From assembly GCA_033558025.1 (NCBI GenBank), contig JAUCEF010000013.1:3465001-3529000 (forward strand): a stretch of 64,000 nt of DNA, in the 5' to 3' direction. Of the stretch, positions 55,790 through 64,000 are shown in pieces; the first letter of the stretch is position 1; every line of letters starts with the position of its first letter. Origin of the DNA: Phytophthora sp. 'mugwort' (lineage: Eukaryota; Oomycota; Peronosporomycetes; Peronosporales; Peronosporaceae). The position numbers and the translations under genes were made by a program. The notes under the pieces are model-generated. The model was given only the letters and a program-made list of their open reading frames with translations, had not been told where the DNA came from and did no database searches.

Positions 55790-56539
55790 TTAAACTCCAT
55801 CGCGATGAAGGGCACGCATATGTTTTAGAAGTCCTGATCCAAACTTGCGTTTGATGCCTCGATCGCGCAAGAAAACGTTCATGTTTGCCTGGCCGGTATT
55901 ACCAGCTGGGCGAACACGGTCCGAATACTCAGCTTTGGGAGGGTCGAGCTCAAATCCGTGATGTAAGAATAACTTCATGAAGGTAATTATCTGCTTTGAC
56001 GCTGGCTTGTAGTGTCGATCATTGCAGACCTGCCAGAGTCGAGTCGTCTTCGCGTACCACTCAAACCAAGTCGATGATGCAGACTTCGAGGCTGAGCGCA
56101 CTTCGGTGCCGCTGGTGGGCAATTCAGCCACATGCGTTTGAAATTCACGGGCTGTTTCCCCTACCGCACAAACGAGATCGGTAACAGCACCGCTACCAAT
56201 CGGTACCCGCTTCGCTAACTCAGCAATGCGTAAGGACTGGTCCTTGCTCGCGTCTATAAGCTGAGCAATTACAGCGCTCTGATGGTTGATCATCTGATCC
56301 CGTGTGATGGGTTTATCTTCTTTCGTGCTACCTTCACTTGCTTGGTGATTCAGTTGCACACTCCAAGCTAGAAGTTCAGGCATCGCTACTTGGATGAAAA
56401 AGAGGCAGATGCGCGTCCGCGGCGTGTACGGGCTTATTGGGTACCTGTCGTCGATTTCAGGAAAATACTGGATCATAGACGCCACGAGAAGATCAGCGAC
56501 TTGCTGATCGAGGGTCAAGGAACTGTTTTCAAGACCCAA
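55790..56539 (-). CDS. Unassigned ORF of 249 residues, probably repeat-derived
   Basis: A continuous frame whose first codon in the open stretch is not ATG; an internal Met lies near 56380. It is helical and polar, with TWFEWYAKTTRLWQ, IITFMKLFLHHGFELD and KRKFGSGLLKHMRALHRDG near the end. I recall similar WFEWY... and MRALHR... arrangements from multi-copy Phytophthora ORFs, but cannot name the family. No signal peptide or membrane segment is visible. It has a longer intact frame than the other repeat-like ORFs here, so it may be a young copy. Confidence 0.4.
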   Translation of the reverse strand: MGLENSSLTLDQQVADLLVASMIQYFPEIDDRYPISPYTPRTRICLFFIQVAMPELLAWSVQLNHQASEGSTKEDKPITRDQMINHQSAVIAQLIDASKDQSLRIAELAKRVPIGSGAVTDLVCAVGETAREFQTHVAELPTSGTEVRSASKSASSTWFEWYAKTTRLWQVCNDRHYKPASKQIITFMKLFLHHGFELDPPKAEYSDRVRPAGNTGQANMNVFLRDRGIKRKFGSGLLKHMRALHRDGV

Positions 56540-57924
56540 GCTGGACGCAAATCCAGAGGACTTAATCTCTGTAGTATTGAAGCCGTTGGTGTGTCAAAGT
56601 TTCTCAGCGTAGGTATGGTCAGGCTTTCCAGTCGTTAAGCACCTTCGACATTTTCCTGTCCTCAGTTGTCGTGTTGAATACATAGGCAAATGCCTTGTTT
56701 GTCCCCGTCATATTACAATTACCCCGATCGAAAATGCATTGCGGGCTTAGCGATGAATCTGCATTAGCATGCTGCGCACCACCTCACCCGATCGAATGCG
56801 ATGTTAGGCCCAACGGGACACCAGCCTTGGCTTGACGTGCATTTGCTATTTTGAGCACGCGATTGATGTAACCTTGCATTTTCAGTGGGGTCGATGTTTG
56901 GCGCTGGGGTGTCATATCTGGCGACGTACGCAATGGTTCAGCTTCATCGTCGCAGTGGAGAAGTGCGTCAGTCAATGGTGTCTGTCCGTCGTCATCCCTT
57001 CGTCATCCTCCTTGCTATGTGATAGCCGCTCGATGTCGAATATCGATGATGCTGGGAAAGTTTGCATAGCTAGCGCCATACTAATCGCGTGCAGTGGGCA
57101 AGTGATGAACGATGGAAAGAGAGAGAGAGAGAGAGAGAGAAAGGGTCTTGTTCCTCCGACATTTTTGCGCGGACCAAACGAAGGAAGAGCACGTCCCCTG
57201 AAGACACTAACAGGCTGAACTTTTGGAGAAATACAAGGTCAGACGACCGTCCAAACACGTACCACATGATGCAGAGAAGCGCTGCGTCTTGGTATATCTT
57301 GCCTCAGGTGGTATTGAAGTACAGCCCGTCGAGCAAAGAACGCAAGTCGTCCCTCGTGCAGGCTCGAGCGTTGGCCACAATTCCACCTTGATGTCGCTTG
57401 AGGCAATAATGTTCCAAAATCCGACCCATCTTGTACCCGCTGCTCGGTGGCATGACGATGCTGTGACAAATCTTCCAGCCAGTTCTTGACGTTGCAGTAG
57501 TAGCTCATCACGGTATTTCGCATTCGCAGCTCACCGCCTTGGCCTCATGCAAATGCGAGATGCATCGCGAAGCGGTCGATCAACTTCACGAAGGCGGAAC
57601 AACTGTTGTCGGCTAGAAATTAGTGCGGACGAAATCGAGAGTGGTGTTCTCCGACGCGAGACAAACCTTAAAGACGTGTTCGCAGGTGCAAGGTCTTGCA
57701 GGTTCATAGTTTTCGGTTCTGATGTCGACTGGCAACTTGATATCCGGCAAATATGCGAATGACTTAGTTTATGCATCGCGGATAAAATGTCTGGCTGTCA
57801 CTGCCGATATTATGCGTAGGCCACGTGTCGGTATCAACAACACCTAACCCTGTGCTGAAATTGGCCAAAATTACTCACACCTGGGGTACCATTGCTGAAA
57901 TTATCACTTGAAGCTTTTATTGGC
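56540..57924. other. Stretch without an assignable gene
   Basis: Short frames on both strands show nothing diagnostic. It contains the GA microsatellite listed separately. Confidence 0.4.
57119..57141 (+). repeat. (GA)n microsatellite
   Basis: About eleven uninterrupted GA units. Confidence 0.9.
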
Positions 57925-59673
57925 TCACGCGACCACACTTACGCTAGGTATTTTTATGCTGTCGGCAGTTTGGCGATACTCATCCATATCATGTCCATCT
58001 GACACAACCTCGCTCTCCGTGGTGATAGCAGATTTGTCTTCAACAGCATGTCCCCGATGTGCCTGTGCGCGACCGATCGAAAGGGTGTGGCCCACGTACC
58101 TTGGATGCTTTGTGTAATTGATCTTCGTCTTTGCTCTCATCATTAAAGACATGTTTTCCAACTGATTTGTTTGCCACGACGACGACATATAGTCACCAGA
58201 TCGGATTTGCTCTTGAAGATACATGATCACATCGAATTGCCAAAGCAGAATTGTAGCATCTGGGAGGGATGCTTGGAGAACTGACATCTCCGTAAAATCT
58301 TTGGCAATCATCACACACGGCAGCTCTGAATATAGCAGCGCTGTTCTTCTTAAATTCTTCGATTGCTGTCATCAACGTTGCCGCACGCTCATTTTAGAAG
58401 AATGCTGCACGAGCTTAAAGCGCCGTGAGCCATAAAAGAGAAAACTTTGTACTTTGATGCGTCCGTGCCGTGAGTAGCTTCCGTCAAAACCACTTCAAGA
58501 AAGCGTGCGAACATCTCACACATATACCGAGTCTGCAAAGTAATGCACCTTGCTATTTTCTACGTTGACAACATCGCTAAATCGTTAGAACAGCAAATAG
58601 CCATACGAAAGCATTAGTAGTCACACCTCTCATGTTGCCCTTCGACAAAAATTGGCCCAATATTTCCATCATCTTCACAGAACTCCTTCATCACGACTTC
58701 AGCCGCTGGGCGCTAGATGGTGACGATACTTCTCTCTCTTTCAGCCGCCGCGCCAATTGTGAACGTTACGAATGGACATGTTGCAGTCGGAGTGGTCCAG
58801 AATGTACTGCAGAATGCTCTTCTTTTGGTTCCAGCCTTTCGGAGCTCATCAACAGTAGCGATACATCGTTCGGAAGCACGGTTCAGACTACAGGGTACTG
58901 GTCGAAGTTGGTTCTGATGAGAGGATGGGTATCTTTCAGCTTTGTACCCGTAATACAGCTTCAAAATCGAGGATCATTAACATTTCCGTTGACAACAAGA
59001 ACGCACGCATGATCTGGCGGCTCAAACAAAGAAATATGTTAGTTTACCCAACAATCAAACCCATCTGAGCCCATCTGTGTCCTTATGTTCCCTTCTGTCC
59101 CCATATGAGCCCCATCTGTGCCAATCTGAGCTCATCTGTGCCGATATGTACCTATCTGGTCCGTATGTGCAGTCTGAAGACAGCGTTGCATACCGGGGAT
59201 AGACACGCCGTCGCGCGACTCTCTTGGAGCTGACGCTTTCATTTTCCACTCGGTGTGAAGGTACCAGAACGCGTACAATCCAGAGTCTTGTTGTACAATA
59301 CCCATTCTTCCAGAATATGTGGCGCTTTCGAACGATTATTTCTGATTTGGTAGTTCCGCTCTTCCAACTTGTTGTTGGCGCGGGCGCTAAAGTTCTGCAA
59401 GGAAGACACGTCAGATGGAGTTAGATGGCAGCAATGTCCATAACCAATCGTTGAACGAACAACCTGGTAGCGCCCTGCTGAATAATCACTGATGTACGAG
59501 TGGAACGCCTCCCAAAAGGTCAAACCGAGATTGCTGCAACGGCGGGGCCACCACATCAACAGCAGACGCCTCACGAACAGACCCACACCTTCACTATGAC
59601 AACTCATGGGGTCGAAGTGACTGGATGCGTTCGATGGAGCAGGAGGGTGCAATCCCCTTATAGAAGAGCCCAA
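57925..59673 (-). pseudogene. MULE transposase remnant, second family
   Basis: Minus-strand pieces: FWEAFHSYISDYSAGRYQVV near 59520 and NYQIRNNRSKAPHILEEW near 59340 (N-terminal zinc-finger-like region), RDREHKDTDG-type debris, a piece around 58900, and the core MMIAKDFTEMSVLQASLPDA followed by TILLWQFDVIMYLQEQ (58314-58220, MULE second-Asp block) and SSWQTNQLENMSLMMRAKTK. The order is right for a MULE, but pieces are separated by stops, and a minisatellite has expanded inside at 59061-59170. Confidence 0.65.
59061..59170 (+). repeat. 10-bp degenerate minisatellite, 11 units
   Basis: Cut into ten-base blocks the stretch reads ccatctgagc, ccatctgtgt, ccttatgttc, ccttctgtcc, ccatatgagc and so on to ccgtatgtgc. 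Each block resembles ccatctgtgc, with one single-base slip at the sixth unit. Confidence 0.85.
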
Positions 59674-60265
59674 TCGTCGTCGCGATCGAGCTCACTCGCA
59701 CTGTTTTCGTCACCACAGGAAAAATTATTCTGGCGGCGCTTGGTCGCAGCTCCATTCTTGATGCCATCTCCGCTACACCCTGCACGCAGCCTGGGCGAGT
59801 CCGCTAGCTTCCTCGCGAGGGCTCGAGGCGTTTAGTCGACGAATGGTGCGAAACCACAGATAGCGGGAAGCCCCTCCCCCTCCAGAGGTGCTCACTATAC
59901 GGTGTACGGATGCAATTCTCGGATGTGTAGAGTAGTGTATAAAAGCGACATCTTCCAAATTCACCCGCATATGGGCTTCCGAACCACTGTCAAATCTTTA
60001 AGCTGTCAGGCGTTGCATTACATGTACTGTAAGACCTGAGATTGCCCCATCCCTCTAATAACACCCGTCCCCAAAGATGGCGTCTTACTGGTGACATGAG
60101 ATAGTGCACCACTCCCTTTTAGTACCCCATATCGGATTATAATTATCGGAATTATCAGAAAATTCAGACCGGAGCCCGTATAAATCAATTGCCATTGGCG
60201 CACCAACCTCAATGGCGACGCCGGCCGTCAGCTTTCACATTTCATTGTCAATTTCGAGTCGTGGC
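59674..60265. other. Stretch without an assignable gene
   Basis: Nothing recognised on either strand. It lies between a MULE remnant and a pogo fragment. Confidence 0.4.
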
Positions 60266-60550
60266 GATGGAGCCTAAGTTTACGGTGAAAGAGAAGTTGT
60301 GTGTGGTCCATGAACTGGAGGCTTCGAGCGTCCGGTTGCCAAGAAGCATAACTCTCGACAGGAAGACATCGTGCACGTGCAACAGTTGATCAAGGAGTAC
60401 AGCGTTCAGTACTCGAGCATTTACAACATGGATGAAACTGCTGTATTCCTCGACCACAGTCGCAACGCGACCATCGAATTCGGCGAGGCCAAGGATGTCA
60501 ACGTGAAGTCGTTCGGCTTCGAAAACAACGTGTTACCGCTGCCTTTATGA
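60266..60550 (+). pseudogene. pogo-like transposase fragment, internally deleted
   Basis: An ATG at 60266 opens EPKFTVKEKLCVVHELEASS, a CENP-B/pogo-like N-terminal helix. After frame changes the next piece is SIYNMDETAVFLDHSRNATI (about 60418, catalytic Asp region) and then FGEAKDVNVKSFGFENN. The whole CENP-B DNA-binding part between the two has been deleted, so this is a short derivative of a longer element. Confidence 0.6.
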
Positions 60551-61640
60551 TTCTGCTTCGGGCGTAAATGAAGCCCTCTATGATGACGAAGGGGTCAAGA
60601 TTCAAAACCCGTCCCTTAATAGTGCCCCATGTAAGGCACTACGCTAGTCCTCCACGGGACAGTATCGCTGGTTTTACAGTACATGCACTGCGGTACAGAC
60701 CCTACGCTATTGCTTTACCCTACATCAATTGTCCTGGTCCTGGAAGGTATTTAAAGACCGTGAACATGATTCATGGGAGGGCGTACAACCCCCCTCCCAA
60801 CAAACAGACTCCTAGCCAAGTAGGTCGCAAAACCAGTTCCGTAGTAGAGACCGACTTACGAATTACGATGTGAGAGGGAAACAGCTAGGGAAAAGTTGAA
60901 CAATTGTATTAATTCCAGTAGATTAACGGGGTGGTCCAATACGTACTGTAGCGCCTTCGTGATAAACTATAGAAACTACGATGAAGTCATCATGAAGTAA
61001 TAATGATTTATTCTGAATCACTGCCCATATCGTCGTGAGCGTGGAGGTCGTCAAGCGATATTCGGTGGTGATTTTTTTCCGCTTCGGTACTTCTCCTGCG
61101 AAAGGCGGGGCTTTCTCGTTATGCTCTTGCCAATAGCGAGAATCCTGTTCTCAAATTGGGCATACTTCTATCCAAAATCGTCCCGCAGCAGGTTGGATTC
61201 AAAGTGAAATTTGATCAAGCTTACTCAAACTTGTAAAATATTGTCGTAGAGCTGCACGCTGCACCGATACTTATCCGCCGGAAGCCGCACAGTAGCCAAA
61301 AACGTTTTTAACGAGCACTCTGTCGCTAGAAATATATTCGTTGCGACGTTGCACGCAGCACACACAAATTCTTCAGATGTAGATACTTAACAAGAAACAC
61401 AACAGTAGCAAACCTAGTTGGACCTGGTTGGCCAGCGCTGGGTTGCCGTAGCGGTTCGTCCCTTCCGGGCCATTGATGTCTCGCTTCCGCCGAGACCAGG
61501 TGCCCCAAGCCTGCCAATACACAGAGGTCGCTGAGCAGACTGGCTCGGGCTCAAATATCCCGTGTCCTCCGCTAAAGATCGGACGACAGTGCGTTAGCGC
61601 TTTGGCAGGTCGCCAAGAGCAGCGGCTTCAAAGCTAAAAG
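60551..61640. other. Stretch without an assignable gene
   Basis: No domain seen in short frames on either strand. Confidence 0.4.
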
Positions 61641-62110
61641 TGTTACGGCACCCCGGTTGCCTACGCCGTGCCGGCCCGCCGTTCCTTCGCGCGTGACGAA
61701 ACATGCCCGTCCCCGGGCCGACCTAGTTCTCTTGGCGATGCCAGTCCGCACCCTACAAGCTATGCCTCTCCGGTGTCAACGGCAATGATAATCCAGTCCG
61801 CGCATGGACTAACCGGAGGGTGTACATTTGTTTTGGACTTAAAAAGAGTTACTCTGTTATCATTTATCTCCTAAAGGATCCTCCTATTGTTAACTATGTT
61901 CCTTTACAAATATTAAGTGAAATGAAGTGTGCTTGGATTTCAACCGGTCATTGGTAAATATCTCAATGTGACTACCCGAACTCAACGACCGTCCGAGTTT
62001 ATGCAGCTGGGTTTCTGTGTTGCCAGCCAACTTCGAACTCGGCGGGCACCACCCTGACTCGTATTGAAGTACGATGCGTTGACCACCTTATCTGGTGTTA
62101 ACTACAACAC
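61641..62110 (+). repeat. Possible 5' LTR of the right-edge retroelement
   Basis: The sequence starts tgttacggcaccccggttgc and could end near ctacaaca at about 62108, upstream of the plus-strand pol debris. TG...CA ends and position fit an LTR, but the second copy would lie beyond the window. Confidence 0.3.
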
Positions 62111-63369
62111 AACTATCCCGGCCATGCTACGAGCCGAGCCGGCGAGTGGCTTGGCCCAACTGGTACGTCACCATCTGTCAAGATTGACGTATTCACTCTC
62201 GACGTTCCCGAAATTCCACTCCCAATGCTTCCGGGTTGCGCCCCCCTTGTCGCATCCTTGACGTCCTCGCTTCGAGCGGGTAGGCCCCCGTCACAGTTAC
62301 CTACCTAGCTTGATGCTCTCGCTGGCCTGTTGTCGTGTGTATCAGCAGCCCAGAAGGCCAAGAAAAACTTCTTCTCCGCCGTCGGCGCGCCACCACCATC
62401 TGTCGTCGTACTTTTCGCTCGGGAGATGATCGGTCGGTGCAGTGTGGGTCACCGGCGAACCGGGGCGAACCCCGTATCGAAAACGATGCTACACGCGGGT
62501 ACCGGAGATAAGTTCCCGCTGCGACATATGACGTGTCAGCTGAGTTGCCTGACCCACTGCCGCTGGTATGTACGCCTCTCAGCCGACCCCGTCTGGATTC
62601 GATCGAACGACTCCACCGGTAGCTCAGCCAAACGTTATGTTGAATTCGCTGATTTTGATCGGTAGATACTCATGCTTCTGTGCTATTTAACAGGTTGACT
62701 ACGATCAATCGTTCTTGAGGTCCCTCCTTTGTAGCTCGCCCGTCAAGGCTTCGTCGACCGTCATCACAGCTGGTCCTCGTTTCCTTAGAGCTAGCCTCGC
62801 TGAGAAACCAGAGAATCTCGACGAATTCCTTGACACAGTATCGCCGAGCTGTGCATCATATGAGGATCATAAGGAATCACCCAACAGATCACCTGTCCGC
62901 GACTTGTCCGTAACAGTCCAACGCCTAAGTTGATTATCCGCGTCCGTGAGGACTGGAAACGCTTGAGAGCGAGGCAGGTCGTGTGGTACTCAGCGGAATG
63001 CGAGAAGCTGATTTGAAGACGCTGAACAAAATTGCTGAAGAATTGTACGGGAAGGGTCAACCAAAAGCAGAAAGTGGCAACAAACCTGAAGAGACTACGT
63101 GGATAACAGATGACAGGAAAGAAACGCACCGAGGTGTATGCGGCAAAGACACGGATGACTCGGCGGGGGACCTACCGAGGTCGGTCAAACCGAGGCTGAA
63201 GTAGTCCGGAAACGAAGCAACCCTCCTGCCGGCCCTAGCGGCTGTTGAAGCTGAGTTCGAGTCAGAACAGCTAAGTTCACTAACGCATCGCAGACCCAGG
63301 CGCAGGTTGGCGTGAATCGCGTGGTCAACGCAACCGACATTGATCCGGTATTGGTGCAATCAGAGCGGC
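62111..63369 (+). other. Decayed internal region of the right-edge retroelement
   Basis: Plus-strand frames (62330-62665, 62715-62933, 62983-63204) show no complete domain. Their position between the possible LTR and the integrase remnant suggests gag/pol debris. Confidence 0.35.
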
Positions 63370-64000
63370 AACGGCGCATATCGTGAGCCCAAAACGAAGA
63401 GCTGAAGTGGGCTGACTTGAAGGCATTACTTCGAGGCGAACTCGACGGTCCACCAAGCAAGCAAAAGCATGCAACTTCGTTCTCAGCGAAGACGGTCAAG
63501 TGAATTACCAAGGTAAGAGACCGTAATCAGCTAGGTTCGATGATGGAGACATCAAACTGAGATTGATGGAACCAACACAATGATGATTTTTTTGACAAAG
63601 CCATTCACAACTGCAAAATCGCGATCAAAGAAGGTCACAAGGCATCGTGCGGACCTTCCACCGAGTAAAAGCCGGGTTCTGTTGGGTGGGGTTATATGAT
63701 GGCGTACTTAAACACGTCCAAGCGTGTGAAGATTGCAACACGAGCAAAAGCGAAAACCAGCGAGAGGCTATTCGCCCGGTAACGTTGTATCGGAACACCC
63801 CTGCCAGCTAGTATCAATGGATTTCGCCATCCCATTGCTGAAGACTCGACGGGGTAACACGGTTCTGTTGCTGTTCCAGAATCAATTAACGGGATTCGTG
63901 ATTGTGAAAGCTATGTATGACACTGGAGCACTAGAAGTGGCAAACATTTGAAAAATGTGTGTTCCGAAGGTTCAGCGCTCCGTCACTGATCCGCTGTGAC
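63370..64000 (+). pseudogene. Ty3/gypsy-like integrase region, broken, cut by right window edge
   Basis: Plus-strand pieces: FVLSEDGQVNYQGKR (about 63475), HRVKAGFCWVGLYDGVLKHV (about 63659) followed by QACEDCNTSKSE, the zinc-binding domain ending in its C-x2-C pair, then after a frame change YSPGNVVSEHPCQLVSMDFA (about 63772, first catalytic Asp) and RRGNTVLLLFQNQLTGFVIV. This order is that of a gypsy-type integrase, which inserts element DNA into the genome. A frameshift near 63760 and stops at about 63536 and 63949 show that it is dead. The element continues past 64000. Confidence 0.75.

Noticed and set aside
1..64000. RXLR or Crinkler effectors
   Set aside because: I looked for a signal peptide followed by RXLR or LxLFLAK in short frames and found no convincing case. 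Chance R-x-L-R strings lacked a signal peptide.
1..64000. tRNA, rRNA or CRISPR arrays
   Set aside because: No cloverleaf-like cluster, rRNA core motif or regularly spaced identical repeats were seen. The only regular short array is the 10-bp minisatellite at 59061, which has no spacers.

Overview
The window looks like nuclear DNA of an oomycete, most likely Phytophthora or a close relative. Genuine genes have small GT-AG introns (about 58 to 82 bp where I could place them), sit in isolated clusters, and are separated by long stretches of decayed transposons of types familiar from Phytophthora genomes (hAT, Tc1/mariner, pogo, PIF/Harbinger, MULE and LTR-retroelement pol/gag). I saw no rRNA, tRNA, CRISPR or bacterial-type operon, and no RXLR or Crinkler effector. 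Genus-level placement is inference from these features, not from a search.

Layout: 1-4.2 kb holds a broken hAT transposase, a GC-rich repeat field and a broken Tc1/mariner transposase. The main gene island is 4.4-23.7 kb. It contains a PHD-finger protein (4382-6688), sphingosine-1-phosphate lyase (6805-8640, minus), an active-type RHBDD1-like rhomboid protease (9165-10556, 7 exons), a tail-to-tail paralogue of it that has lost catalytic residues but keeps all splice sites and an open frame (11284-12528, minus), two transposase remnants, an uncertain membrane-protein region, a BAR/F-box-like/TBC Rab-GAP (16792-20026, 8 exons) and a large secreted protein with three jacalin-like lectin domains (20548-23736, minus).

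From 24.2 to 34.4 kb is a nested transposon complex. A Mutator-like element whose transposase is followed by a Ulp1-type (C48) protease region appears to be invaded by a pogo element (24223-25976, TA duplication) near one end and by a PIF/Harbinger element (31547-34346, TTA duplication) near the other. A 10-base word, agcaaccata, clusters only in this block.

After a second secreted-protein gene (36206-38740, minus), the rest of the window (39.4-64 kb) is a transposon graveyard: two hAT remnants, two MULE remnants, an LTR-element integrase, a gypsy-type Gag, a mariner element with intact ends (51746-53308), two pogo fragments, unassigned repeat-like ORFs and, at the right edge, another retroelement integrase. 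No transposase in the window is intact, so none looks autonomously mobile. The single-copy genes share no obvious pathway. Lipid signalling (S1P lyase), ER-membrane proteolysis (rhomboid with VCP-binding motif) and Rab-dependent trafficking (TBC) are all endomembrane functions, but that grouping may be chance.
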